DNA from: Spirochaetales bacterium
GTDB taxonomy: Bacteria > Spirochaetota > Spirochaetia > UBA9216
Assembly: GCA_016839055.1 (NCBI GenBank)
Contig: JAEKNX010000001.1
Span: 62,001-126,000, forward strand
DNA: 64,000 nucleotides
Direction of reading: 5' to 3'
The position numbers and the translations under genes are program-made. Position 1 is the first letter of the stretch. Each line of letters begins with the position of its first letter. The notes under the pieces were generated by a model. That model did not search any database, was not told the origin of the DNA, and worked only from the letters and a program-made list of their open reading frames with translations. Positions 52,407 to 60,498 of the stretch are shown here, one piece after another.

Positions 52407-53450
52407 ATGAAGCTTGAAAGCCGACTTTATTTTAAAAATGCCCTGGAAATGACGGAAGTAGAGGATGAATCGGTAGATCTTGTTGTAACCTCGCCGCCCT
52501 ATCCTATGATTCAGATGTGGGATGAAATATTCACAGGAATTGACGAATCTATAGGGACTGCAATTGATAACCGCGATGGTGGGCAGGCCTGGGAGTTGAT
52601 GAACGCCCAGCTTGATCTTGTCTGGGCCGAATGCCTCAGGGCTCTTAAACCGGGCGGTTTTGCCTGTATCAATATAGGCGACGCTACAAGGAAAATAGGT
52701 GATCAGTTCCGGTTGTATCCTAACCATTCAAGGATAATCTCCGCCTTCGTGGCGCTTGGCTTTGATTGTCTGCCTTCCGTTATCTGGAGGAAGCCGACAA
52801 ACGCCCCGAATAAATTCATGGGTTCAGGAATGCTTCCGTCGGGGGCTTATGTCACCCTAGAGCACGAATATATTCTGATTTTCAGGAAGGGCGCCAGACG
52901 TACGCTCTTTTCAACGGAAGAAAAGCTTGTAAGGCAGAAAAGTACGTTCTTCTGGGAAGAACGGAACGTCTGGTTTTCAGACATCTGGCAGTTTAAGGGG
53001 GCTACACAGCCGATAAACGACCGCGGCGGAAAGGCAGGAAGGGATAGAAGCGGGGCCTATCCCTATGAGCTTGTTCATAGGCTGATTAATATGTATTCGA
53101 TTCAGAAGGATACAGTTCTCGACCCCTTCCACGGTACCGGAACAACTTTGAGCGCATGTATTGTGAACGGACGAAAATGCATAGGTTATGAAATAGACGG
53201 GGGGCTTGCCGAGCTGATATATAGCAATGCGCAGACAGCTTTCAGCCGGAGCGGAGAATTAACTTCTCAGAGGTTGGAGCGGCATAGAGTGTTTGTTGCT
53301 GACTACAGGGAACGAAAGACTGAGCCGAAATATACAAACGAGCATTACGGTTTCCCGGTTATTACCCGGCAGGAGCGGAATATCAGGTTTCCGGCAGCCC
53401 AGAAATTAACAGCAGGAGACGGGAACATTATCATCTGTGATTATTTATAA
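52407..53450 (+). CDS. Orphan site-specific DNA methyltransferase (N4-cytosine/N6-adenine, beta class)
   Basis: A 347-residue enzyme in beta-class motif order: catalytic motif IV TSPPYP comes first (~residue 31) and the AdoMet motif I DPFHGTGTTLSACIVNGRKCIGYEID near residue 235. The motif TSPPY favours N4-cytosine methylation, though DPPY/SPPY enzymes can modify adenine. No restriction gene is adjacent, and no recognition-specificity subunit is seen, so it is either a regulatory orphan or a remnant of a restriction system. It overlaps the convergent neighbour by 10 bases. Confidence 0.88.
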   Translation: MKLESRLYFKNALEMTEVEDESVDLVVTSPPYPMIQMWDEIFTGIDESIGTAIDNRDGGQAWELMNAQLDLVWAECLRALKPGGFACINIGDATRKIGDQFRLYPNHSRIISAFVALGFDCLPSVIWRKPTNAPNKFMGSGMLPSGAYVTLEHEYILIFRKGARRTLFSTEEKLVRQKSTFFWEERNVWFSDIWQFKGATQPINDRGGKAGRDRSGAYPYELVHRLINMYSIQKDTVLDPFHGTGTTLSACIVNGRKCIGYEIDGGLAELIYSNAQTAFSRSGELTSQRLERHRVFVADYRERKTEPKYTNEHYGFPVITRQERNIRFPAAQKLTAGDGNIIICDYL

Positions 53451-54382
53451 AGATTCGAATTATATATTTTTACCATTTCTCCGAGCTTTGCATGGGAGCT
53501 GGATGTCATAATCAAGCCAATTATTTCCATAACAACAAATAATCCGAAGCCGCTGATTGCGGCGATATTCATGACGTTGTCAAAACCAAATTCACTATCG
53601 AGCATTCCTCCGGCTATAGCTCCACCTATGTACCCAAGGCCTAATGCGCCGAGCCCTCCCCATACAAATCCGAAGCTGGTGTCTCGCTCATTCAGATAAT
53701 TATTATAAATAGTTTTGTTTTCGGTTGTATTCGGAATGTTAAGCATGATAATTTTAGCCAGATCAGTAGACTCACTCGAATAATACGGCCTCTTTTTGTA
53801 AATATAGATGGGTGATCCGAACAGTCCCGGACGTGAGCTTATCTGATGCGGGACATCGGCGGCGCTTACGGCTGATGTGGTTGTCGAAGGTTGCTCGACG
53901 GCTGCCTCATGGGCCTCAGCCTGTTCATCGCTTCTGAGCAGAATTGTCATCAGGCTTTTACTGTCATTCACCAGCTCGTCGAGATTTTTATATTTATTGG
54001 AGATGGTTTCGGTGGTCTCTCCCGTTTCGATGTCGACAAGCTGCATGTTCAGGATGTAGGTAGAGCCGATTGAGCCAATTGAACCAACAATGATGTTATT
54101 CGCTGAAAGCAGTTTTCCTATCTCAAGCTGACATTCTTCGTCAGTGCATCCTGAGTTAGAGAATGACAGCTCTTCAAGAATTTTGACTCTCTGTCTGCGA
54201 TCAATAAGCGTATAATTACTATTTTGAGTTATTTCGCTCGCGATATAATCAATAAAAATAAGCATTTCAGCTTCGGAAACCCCGCTGGTTGTAAATTCCA
54301 GCACAGTTATCCGGTTTGCCCCGGAGGCAAAAAGAAGAGTAGTGAGAAGAATCAGATAGATACCTAAAACTAACTTTCTCAT
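53441..54382 (-). CDS. Exported CsgG/LpoB-like protein with C-terminal membrane segments
   Basis: A 313-residue protein with a Sec signal peptide (LLFASG-AN). Residues ~22-140 look like the CsgG/LpoB/FlgP-type fold: ITVLEFTTSGVS, LIDRRQRVKILEELSFSNSGCTDEECQLEIGKLLSANNIIVGSIGS, YILNMQLVDIETGE. The paired Cys in SGCTDEEC is seen in many spirochaetal members. A linker follows and then two hydrophobic segments near residues ~240-300. Role unknown; such proteins often help assemble envelope complexes. Confidence 0.72.
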   Translation of the reverse strand: MRKLVLGIYLILLTTLLFASGANRITVLEFTTSGVSEAEMLIFIDYIASEITQNSNYTLIDRRQRVKILEELSFSNSGCTDEECQLEIGKLLSANNIIVGSIGSIGSTYILNMQLVDIETGETTETISNKYKNLDELVNDSKSLMTILLRSDEQAEAHEAAVEQPSTTTSAVSAADVPHQISSRPGLFGSPIYIYKKRPYYSSESTDLAKIIMLNIPNTTENKTIYNNYLNERDTSFGFVWGGLGALGLGYIGGAIAGGMLDSEFGFDNVMNIAAISGFGLFVVMEIIGLIMTSSSHAKLGEMVKIYNSNLYK

Positions 54383-54593
54383 AGCGATATGATACCACAG
54401 AAAATAAATTTTCTCCAGTTAAGGATATTCGCGAATATTTAAAAATGGTTATGGTGTTAAACGACTTATCTTTTTTTGTACAGCTTTTCCGGGTCGCTAT
54501 AACAGGAATCAGAGAATCTGATGATCTGCTAACGGTTAAAATTGATCAGGATCAACTTTTTTTCATGCGGTAATTAGTGTTGTCGAAAAAGAA

Positions 54594-54622
54594 TTGACAG
54601 AATGAGTTATTGGTTTCATATT
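54594..54622 (+). promoter_or_regulatory. Promoter of the PAP2 phosphatase gene
   Basis: Consensus TTGACA (54594-54599), 17-base spacer, CATATT (54617-54622), ending 32 bases before the start codon. The rest of the 272-base gap shows no gene. Confidence 0.6.
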
Positions 54623-54654
54623 TATGGTGAGATTCAATTAAAAAGAAGGGAAGT

Positions 54655-55566
54655 ATGCAGGAACAGATGCTGTCGTTTTTCAATAAAATTTCGAACCCGT
54701 TTCTCGACAAGGCCGCCGAGATGGTTACAATGCTGGGTGAACAGTATTTCTTTATTCTTGTTATCTCTTTTCTATTCTGGAATATTTCCAAACGTGAAGG
54801 TTTCAAGCTGGCGGCGGCATTTATCTATTCTTCTGTTCTAAATAACATCCTTAAAATTTCTTTTCATACGCTGCGGCCGTTCGAGATGCTCGATTATATC
54901 AGCGGAAAGAGGGTTGAGACAGCGACAGGATACTCATTTCCGAGCGGGCATACGCAAGGGGCAACGACTTTTTTTATAACTCTTGCCCAGATTTTACGGC
55001 GGAAATGGTTTACGATTGCGGCAATTATAGTAATATTCCTAATTGGTTTAACCCGGATATTTCTCGGTGTTCATTGGCCTGTCGATGTAGTCGGAGGAAT
55101 TATCTTCGGAGTAATAATGGCATTTGTATTCTGTACGATTATTGATAATTATTATGATGATCGTAGCGTTCTGCTGAGGAGAATATTTTTTCGGATACAG
55201 TCGGTCATCGTGCTTTTGGCATTTGGATTATATATTTTCGATCTGGTTTACCTGAAAGGTTCGATGAAAATAGATGATTTTTTTAAGATTGCCGGAATTT
55301 CGACAGGGGCTATCTATGGATTCTTCGCCGAAGAATGGTGGGTAGATTTTTCGGCCGAGGATGCCAGCTGGTTTCTGAAGATAACAAGATGGCTCATAGG
55401 CCTTGTTGTTACTGCTGCAATCATGGTCGGGCTTAAGATTGTTCTGCCGCAGCACCATCTTGCCGATTTTCTGCGTTATGGTCTTGTAGGACTCTGGATT
55501 ACATTTCTCTGGCCTGCCGTTGGAGTTAAAATCAGACTTTTTACTAAAAGAAGCCGGGTAGATTGA
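54655..55566 (+). CDS. PAP2-family membrane phosphatase
   Basis: A 303-residue integral membrane protein with the full PAP2 signature: KISFHTLRP, PSGHTQGATTFF and TRIFLGVHWPVDVVGG (catalytic His). Three or four more helices follow the domain, so it is longer than UppP/PgpB types and resembles spirochaetal and firmicute phosphatases with C-terminal extensions. It dephosphorylates a lipid phosphate, perhaps undecaprenyl pyrophosphate or phosphatidylglycerophosphate. It is the intact counterpart of the broken copy at 16248. Confidence 0.88.
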   Translation: MQEQMLSFFNKISNPFLDKAAEMVTMLGEQYFFILVISFLFWNISKREGFKLAAAFIYSSVLNNILKISFHTLRPFEMLDYISGKRVETATGYSFPSGHTQGATTFFITLAQILRRKWFTIAAIIVIFLIGLTRIFLGVHWPVDVVGGIIFGVIMAFVFCTIIDNYYDDRSVLLRRIFFRIQSVIVLLAFGLYIFDLVYLKGSMKIDDFFKIAGISTGAIYGFFAEEWWVDFSAEDASWFLKITRWLIGLVVTAAIMVGLKIVLPQHHLADFLRYGLVGLWITFLWPAVGVKIRLFTKRSRVD

Positions 55567-55633
55567 CAGGAAACTGGAAATTCTGCAATAATCTTTAAAG
55601 AAAATACACTGAAGAGAGTAAAACAAAAACACG

Positions 55634-55724
55634 GTCCGGTAGGTAGTCCGGACAGCCGAAAGGCCAAGTATCCATCAACGTCATGATGTCCGTTTTTACT
55701 CCAGGGAAGATCTATCCTGGAGGA
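55634..55724 (+). promoter_or_regulatory. Structured leader, candidate yjdF-class riboswitch
   Basis: Visible elements: stem GTCCGG (55634-55639) / CCGGAC (55648-55653); GCC-GAAA-GGC tetraloop hairpin (55655-55664); CATCA (55673-55677) / TGATG (55684-55688); and a final stem CTCCAGG (55699-55705) / CCTGGAG (55716-55722) that takes up the Shine-Dalgarno GGAGGA (55719-55724) of the YjdF-family gene at 55729. yjdF RNAs regulate genes of this exact family by hiding the ribosome binding site and bind azaaromatic compounds. The class call rests on gene identity and architecture, not on a consensus search. Confidence 0.62.
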
Positions 55725-55728
55725 AAGA

Positions 55729-56106
55729 ATGGAAGAAACAATATCTACAATTTACTTTAATGGTCAGTTCTGGAAAGCCCTGATTGAAAAATCAAACAGC
55801 TACGGCCCGCGTCAGCTTGCAGAATACACCTTCGGCAGTGAGCCTGCGACCGGAGAGCTCCTAGATTTCTATCTGAATAAGTACCACTTACTCATCTTCG
55901 TGCAGTCTGAGCGAGAAGTCAGAATCAGGAAACACAGAAAAGATAATACAGACAGAATCTCGAAATCACATGATGAATACAAGGAAAAGCAGAAACTGAT
56001 GCTCGATATACGGAAATCAGAGCGGAATTTGCTTATGAAGATTGAGGCTGATGAAAAATACCAGTTGATGAGACTCAAGAAAAAACGGAAGAAAAGAGGA
56101 CATTAA
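55729..56106 (+). CDS. yjdF: YjdF-family protein (DUF2992)
   Basis: A 125-residue protein with the family's landmarks: an N-terminal beta-rich half with IYFNGQFWKALIEK and EYTFGSEPATGEL followed by LLIFVQS, then a highly charged Lys/Arg/Glu helix (~60-115) and the conserved basic end KKKRKKRGH. YjdF proteins have no proven activity; in Firmicutes they are linked by their riboswitch to detoxification of azaaromatic compounds. It is slightly shorter than the usual ~140 residues. It stands alone behind its structured leader. Confidence 0.82.
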   Translation: MEETISTIYFNGQFWKALIEKSNSYGPRQLAEYTFGSEPATGELLDFYLNKYHLLIFVQSEREVRIRKHRKDNTDRISKSHDEYKEKQKLMLDIRKSERNLLMKIEADEKYQLMRLKKKRKKRGH

Positions 56107-56253
56107 CTTCAATGAAATGAGTCTTTTAAAGAACAACAATTTTAATTTTGACCTCCGGAAGCCCCTGAATAATCTTTAAAATGTCTGAATATCTGAATCA
56201 TTCCTCTTTGCCGTGTGTTGAAGAGTTCTAATTCCCGCTTCCGGGACGTCAGT

Positions 56254-56398
56254 GGTTCTAAATTTGGCTGCCTTTGTATGCCGCCGCTGGGGGCCTCGGT
56301 GCCGCCTGAGAAAAATTGAGGTCTTCCGAACCCTAGTCTGATGGTATCGGGGTCAGCAAGGGCTGACTTTCGGGGGAATTGCAGCCAAATTCAGAATT
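56254..56398. ncRNA. Candidate structured RNA of about 145 nt
   Basis: Closing stem AATTTGGCTGC (56261-56271) / GCAGCCAAATT (56381-56391) is perfect over 11 bp and continues outward past one mismatch as GGTTCT / AGAATT (56254-56259 / 56393-56398). Inside are GTCAGC-AAGG-GCTGAC (56352-56367) and GC-rich segments. The 430-base gap between the yjdF gene and the DsrE-like gene has no coding frame here. Strand is uncertain; a 6S-like RNA, a cis-regulatory RNA or a small inverted-repeat element are all possible. Confidence 0.5.
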
Positions 56399-56411
56399 GC
56401 TGGTAAAAGAA

Positions 56412-56439
56412 TTGACAAATTGTATCCAACATCTATAGT
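56412..56439 (+). promoter_or_regulatory. Promoter of the DsrE-like gene
   Basis: TTGACA (56412-56417), 16-base spacer, TATAGT (56434-56439). It lies just after the candidate structured RNA and leaves a leader of about 90 bases before the start at 56537. Confidence 0.65.
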
Positions 56440-56536
56440 TATAAGAGGAAATATATAGTTTTTGCTAAACAGCGGCATGAGGCAGAGCGAAGGGTTTATA
56501 GTTGAAACCGGTAAAGCAATATTCAGGAGAGCAATT

Positions 56537-56875
56537 ATGGTTGATGAATTATTTATTTTATGGACTAATGATAATCTGCAGACGACAGAGAAAATGGTTT
56601 TTATGTACGGAAGGAACAGTCTCAAGAAGGGATGGTGGGATAAGGTAACCATAATAATCTGGGGTGCAACGGCGGTTCTCACAGCTGAAAATAAAGAGAT
56701 TCAGAAACAGATTAAAGAGATGATATCCGAAGGTGTGAAATTCTCTGCCTGTAGGTCCTGTGCCCAGCAGCTTGGTGTAGATCAGAAGCTGGAATCTCTT
56801 GGAGTTGAGGTTATCTACTGGGGCGAGCCTCTGACAAAGATTCTCAAAAGTGGCGGGAAAATGCTCACTGTTTAG
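56537..56875 (+). CDS. DsrE-like small protein
   Basis: A 112-residue protein of the DsrE/DsrF-like fold: MVDELFILWTNDNLQTTEKMVFMYGRN, IIIWGATAVLTAENKEIQKQI, then SACRSCAQQLGV with the family cysteine and GVEVIYWGEPLTKIL. DsrE-type proteins move sulfur or bind persulfides; single-domain orphans have unclear roles. The start is ATG 56537, eight bases after AGGAG; a longer frame upstream has no support. Confidence 0.82.
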   Translation: MVDELFILWTNDNLQTTEKMVFMYGRNSLKKGWWDKVTIIIWGATAVLTAENKEIQKQIKEMISEGVKFSACRSCAQQLGVDQKLESLGVEVIYWGEPLTKILKSGGKMLTV

Positions 56876-57001
56876 AGGATAAATGGGTGATTAATAAATT
56901 CACAGCTATTTTTCCGAGATAAGCGAAGACCGAGTCGCGGTTCAAGTTTTCATCCCTCCCTGCGAGGATTACGTTGAACTTCCCGACCCCGATGTAAATA
57001 G

Positions 57002-57027
57002 AAAAGCCGGCCGAGGGGCCGGCTTTT
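57002..57027. terminator. Bidirectional terminator
   Basis: AAAAGCCGGCC (57002-57012) and GGCCGGCTTTT (57017-57027) form an 11-bp stem with a 4-base loop, with T-runs on both strands. It sits 3 bases after the stop of the minus-strand saccharopine-dehydrogenase-type gene and also serves the convergent DsrE-like gene. Confidence 0.85.
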
Positions 57028-57030
57028 TAA

Positions 57031-58260
57031 CTAATTTATAGTATGCTCTATTATTTCATCGAATGTAATCTCAAGCTTTGCCGCCTCATCAAAGAAGAAC
57101 TTTCTGGCGTCTGCCTCGAGAACTTCCGGGGAAATAAGGCCGGTCTGTGACACCGCATCATTAACAAGCATCTTCGTGAATATGAACGCGCTCTGTCCTG
57201 TCAGATAGGCTTCATGGCTAATACCTGACTTCTCCCATGCTTCGATGAGTCCTGGAGCATTTACATAGACGGTTATTTTAAGCGGTTTTCCGTCCTTCAT
57301 TCCTGTAACAAGAACCTGAAAGGCGCCTTCTTCGGTAACCAGGCCGCCGTCAATAATATCCTTTATCTCATCCTTGTACTTCGGAGCCGGGGGGGCGTGT
57401 TCGATAACAAGGTCGAAGGGTACGTATTCAGCGCCGCTGGTGCTTGTGCGCTTTTCATGAGAAAGAAATCCCATTTTATAGAGAGCTTCGGATAGCTCAA
57501 TATGCGGGCCGCCGTAGCGGAATACTATGTTTTTGGCTCCTTTCAGGTATTTATCCGCATTGAGTCCCATGGTTATCGGCTCTTCATGGGAGTGGTCGAC
57601 CATCCGGATTTCCTTCTTTACTCCGGGAAACTTCATCATGACGGGGTTTGCAAAGGGGCTGGTTTTTACATGTTTGCCCTTATCAAAACGGGTGGGATCC
57701 TCAGCCATGTCGGCAAAGGCTACGTCCGGTGACCACCAGAAGGGAACAAATTTATTAGACCAGACGCCCTCGTAGACATTCATCTCAATAGTGTCGACTG
57801 AATCGAACTTTTCAGCTGTTTCACGAACTACAATATTTACCAGTCCCGGTGCTGAACCTGTATTTGTTATTGCCAGAACTCCGGCATCTTCGAACTTTTT
57901 ATTTTGTTTGGTGAACATGTACTCTGTCGACTCTATAGAGTCCATACCGGCAATCTCGGTCATACAGAGATCCTGGTAGTGTGCCTTAAGCCTTATTGCC
58001 GCTTCCATTACAGTTATGTTGAAACTGATGGGCAAGCCGTTCACGATGATATCCGCGCCCTTGCCGGCTTTCACTATATCCTCTACGTCTTTCGCGTTCA
58101 CCTTTACGGCCCTTGCCTTTGAAAGACTGTTTCCAAGGTCCTCAGCGGCCTTTAAATCGTAGTCGGCACAGATTATTTCGGTAACATTTGGTTCCTTGTC
58201 CAGAAGCCTTGCTACGGCGCTTCCTTGAGCTCCTGTGCCCATTATCATTACTCTTTTCAT
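57031..58260 (-). CDS. Saccharopine-dehydrogenase-family oxidoreductase
   Basis: A 409-residue NAD(P)-dependent enzyme with the N-terminal Rossmann motif MGTGAQGSAVARLL, GADIIVNGLP and ITNTGSAPGLVNIVVRE, followed by the saccharopine-reductase-type substrate domain (VEYVPFDLVIEHAPP-like region, LVTGMKDG). Relatives include carboxynorspermidine dehydrogenase, lysine epsilon-dehydrogenase and lysine 6-dehydrogenase; the sequence alone does not separate them. It stands alone on the minus strand, closed by a strong terminator. Confidence 0.83.
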   Translation of the reverse strand: MKRVMIMGTGAQGSAVARLLDKEPNVTEIICADYDLKAAEDLGNSLSKARAVKVNAKDVEDIVKAGKGADIIVNGLPISFNITVMEAAIRLKAHYQDLCMTEIAGMDSIESTEYMFTKQNKKFEDAGVLAITNTGSAPGLVNIVVRETAEKFDSVDTIEMNVYEGVWSNKFVPFWWSPDVAFADMAEDPTRFDKGKHVKTSPFANPVMMKFPGVKKEIRMVDHSHEEPITMGLNADKYLKGAKNIVFRYGGPHIELSEALYKMGFLSHEKRTSTSGAEYVPFDLVIEHAPPAPKYKDEIKDIIDGGLVTEEGAFQVLVTGMKDGKPLKITVYVNAPGLIEAWEKSGISHEAYLTGQSAFIFTKMLVNDAVSQTGLISPEVLEADARKFFFDEAAKLEITFDEIIEHTIN

Positions 58261-58281
58261 TTTATATCCTCGATATTTTAG

Positions 58282-58464
58282 TTAGGTTTTTGGCGTTATA
58301 GAGCTGACACCCGGCAGCAAATTCGAAGTGATATTGACAATGTGTTTAAAAAGTATGGTGAAACTGTCAAAACAACTCCGATATGTATCGATGCGGCAAC
58401 TGCTGCATTGATACGTCGGTTGAGTTATTTAGTAAGTTCTCACCTCCAGAAACCCCCGGTTTGA
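58282..58464 (+). other. Coding-like fragment without a start
   Basis: One frame stays open for 61 codons between TAG 58279 and TGA 58462 and reads like protein (YRADTRQQIRSDIDNVFKKY, IDAATAALIRRLSYLVSSHL). It has no ATG, only a mid-frame GTG at 58342, and no ribosome binding site. It could be the end of a lost gene or chance. The rest of the 421-base gap holds a hairpin GTATCGATGC/GCATTGATAC (58385-58413), a GCCGG/CCGGC hairpin near 58482-58496 and a TATAAT at 58642. Confidence 0.3.
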
Positions 58465-58681
58465 CGGGCAGGCCGATTTGCCGGTAAAAATCCGGCTTGT
58501 GACTATTCTAAGGCTAAAACTGAAATAACGCAATCGAAAAGAATTATTGTGTCACTGACCTTCATGAATGAAAATGATGGAGGGCCTGGGCGCTTCAGCC
58601 GTAGAACTAATCGGAAATTTGTAATATTCAATAGCCGGGTATATAATTAGTTCATCAGAGAACCGGAGGAGATGTGTAAAG

Positions 58682-58894
58682 ATGAAATATAGAGTGCATC
58701 GTCTTGATGCTAAAAACGGCATTCTGCTGGAGAAACTGGAAAAAGCTTTAAATGAGATTGATGGTGAGGTTATATCGATAGTTCCCAATGTTCAGCCGAC
58801 TTTTCAGCTTATGGGTGCTACTGCAAAAACCAATTACCTTATGATAGTTGAAAAAATCCCCGAGCTCGGCCCGGGGATGCATATTACAAAATGA
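58682..58894 (+). CDS. Small conserved-looking protein
   Basis: A 70-residue protein preceded by GGAGGAG (58666-58672) and a TATAAT at 58642-58647, so it is likely expressed. The sequence (MKYRVHRLDAKNG, LEKALNEIDGEVISIVPNV, KTNYLMIVEKI) has a strand-helix-strand-strand pattern like the DUF4177 group of small proteins. No function known. It faces ilvC on the opposite strand, 8 bases away. Confidence 0.65.
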   Translation: MKYRVHRLDAKNGILLEKLEKALNEIDGEVISIVPNVQPTFQLMGATAKTNYLMIVEKIPELGPGMHITK

Positions 58895-58902
58895 GTTTAT
58901 TA

Positions 58903-60366
58903 TCAGATGATTGTTTTCATCGCTGTCATATAGCCGCGGAGTTCGCGTCCGATTTTTTCAACCGGATGGTTTCTTATCTCATCGTTTACTTTGATGAGCT
59001 CGATATTATCGACATCAGTTTTCCCAAGCTCTGCCTTGCCGATGACATCGGTTTTGATGTTCTTCATGAAATCGCCGAGAAGCGGAACACATTTATTAGC
59101 AAAGAGATAACAACCGTATTCTGCTGTATCAGAGATTACCTTGTTCATCTCATATAGCTTCTTGCGGCTGATGAGGTTTGCAATTAACGGTGTCTCGTGG
59201 AGTGACTCGTAGTAGGCGGACTCCGCCTTGATGCCCGATGCTGTCATTGTCTCGAAGGCAAGCTCAACACCTGCCTTGATCATGGCAACCATCAGAATTC
59301 CGTTGTCGAAGTACTCCTGTTCTGAGATCTTCATGCTGCCGGGTGGAGTCTTCTCGAATTCTGAGGCTCCTGTTTCTTCTCTCCATGTAAGAAGGTTTTT
59401 GTCATCATCGGCCCAGTCTTTCATCATGGCTGATGAGAACTCTCCGGTGATAATGTCATCCATATGTTTCTGATAGAGCGGCGCCATGATTTTTTTCATC
59501 TCGAGTGTAAGTTCGTTTGCCTTTATCTTGGCGGGATTGGACAGCCTGTCCATCATGTTTGTAATTCCGCCGAGCTTCATTGCCTCGGTGATTGTCTCCC
59601 AGCCGAACTGGATAAGCTTTGATGCATAGCCTGCGTCAATTCCTTCTTCGATCATCTTGTTGAAGCAGAGGAGTGAGCCGGTCTGCAGCATTCCGCAGAG
59701 AATTGTCTGCTCGCCCATCAGGTCCGATTTTACCTCGGCAACGAAGGATGAACCAAGAACACCGGCCCTGTCAGCTCCTGTACCCGCGGCATAGGCCTTT
59801 GCGTAATCAATACCGTCGCCATTTGGGTCGTTCTCAGGATGAACAGCAATAAGGGTCGGGACGCCGAAGCCTCTCTTGTATTCTTCGCGTACCTCGGAAC
59901 CCGGTGACTTTGGGGCAATCATTATTACAGTGATATCGCTACGAATTTTCATTCCCTCTTCAACGATGTTAAAACCGTGGGAGTAGGAGAGTATCGAGCC
60001 CTTCTTCATTAGCGGCATTATTGTATTAATAACATTGGTATGCTGCTTGTCCGGTGTAAGGTTCGCAACCAGGTCAGCCTTAGGAATCATCTGTTCATGG
60101 GTTCCTACATCGAAGCCGTTTTCAGAAGCGTTCAGGAAAGACTGCCTCTTCTGTTCAATCGCGCCGGCTCTGAGGGCATAGCTTACATCGAGGCCAGAAT
60201 CTCGAAGGTTGAGTCCCTGATTCAGGCCCTGCGCTCCGCAGCCGACTATTACTATTTTTTTGCCCTTGAGTTTTTCGACTCCGGAGAATGCCGACTTATC
60301 GAGGAAATCACAGGTTCCAAGTTGTTTGAGCTGTTCTCTTAATGGTATAGAATTAAAGTAGTTCAT
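58903..60366 (-). CDS. ilvC: Ketol-acid reductoisomerase, class II (E. coli type)
   Basis: A 487-residue enzyme of isoleucine/valine synthesis that isomerises and reduces acetolactate or acetohydroxybutyrate with NADPH. The start [19 protein letters not shown] matches the E. coli protein; [24 protein letters not shown] is the Rossmann loop, followed by [39 protein letters not shown] and [15 protein letters not shown]. Two C-terminal knotted repeats are present, as expected for the long class II. A frame extending 105 bases upstream would cross the promoter, so ATG 60366 is right. No other ilv gene is nearby. Confidence 0.95.
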   Translation of the reverse strand: MNYFNSIPLREQLKQLGTCDFLDKSAFSGVEKLKGKKIVIVGCGAQGLNQGLNLRDSGLDVSYALRAGAIEQKRQSFLNASENGFDVGTHEQMIPKADLVANLTPDKQHTNVINTIMPLMKKGSILSYSHGFNIVEEGMKIRSDITVIMIAPKSPGSEVREEYKRGFGVPTLIAVHPENDPNGDGIDYAKAYAAGTGADRAGVLGSSFVAEVKSDLMGEQTILCGMLQTGSLLCFNKMIEEGIDAGYASKLIQFGWETITEAMKLGGITNMMDRLSNPAKIKANELTLEMKKIMAPLYQKHMDDIITGEFSSAMMKDWADDDKNLLTWREETGASEFEKTPPGSMKISEQEYFDNGILMVAMIKAGVELAFETMTASGIKAESAYYESLHETPLIANLISRKKLYEMNKVISDTAEYGCYLFANKCVPLLGDFMKNIKTDVIGKAELGKTDVDNIELIKVNDEIRNHPVEKIGRELRGYMTAMKTII

Positions 60367-60394
60367 GTAGAATCCTTGTATAATTGTTTTTAGT

Positions 60395-60423
60395 AGAATA
60401 TAACTGTTCCCGGATGCTGTCAA
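60395..60423 (-). promoter_or_regulatory. ilvC promoter
   Basis: On the minus strand TTGACA (60423-60418), a 17-base spacer and TATTCT (60400-60395), ending 29 bases before the ilvC start codon. Confidence 0.75.
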
Positions 60424-60425
60424 CC

Positions 60426-60472
60426 TTGCGTATATTGCAAATAAAACCATAGATTGTTGCAATAATTGCAAC
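60426..60472. promoter_or_regulatory. Two operators upstream of ilvC
   Basis: A perfect 17-bp palindrome GTTGCAATAATTGCAAC (60456-60472) and a weaker copy TTGCGTATATTGCAA (60426-60440) have centres 31 bases (three helical turns) apart, just upstream of the ilvC -35 box. The TTGC-N7-GCAA pattern and tandem arrangement fit a LysR-type activator such as IlvY, which activates ilvC in E. coli. The regulator gene is not in the window. Confidence 0.65.
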
Positions 60473-60498
60473 GTGGTTATTTTTTGGAGGAAAGTTCG

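Noticed and set aside
56294-56367. Possible TPP riboswitch (CTGAGA, GAACC, later CAGC-AAGGG)
   Set aside because: The pieces occur in the right order but the strictly conserved second half of the thi box (the TCTGG-TAAT region) is not matched and the downstream gene is a DsrE-like protein, not a thiamine gene.
60367-60471. N-terminal extension of IlvC
   Set aside because: It would run through the ilvC promoter and operators; the family start MNYFNS is at 60366.
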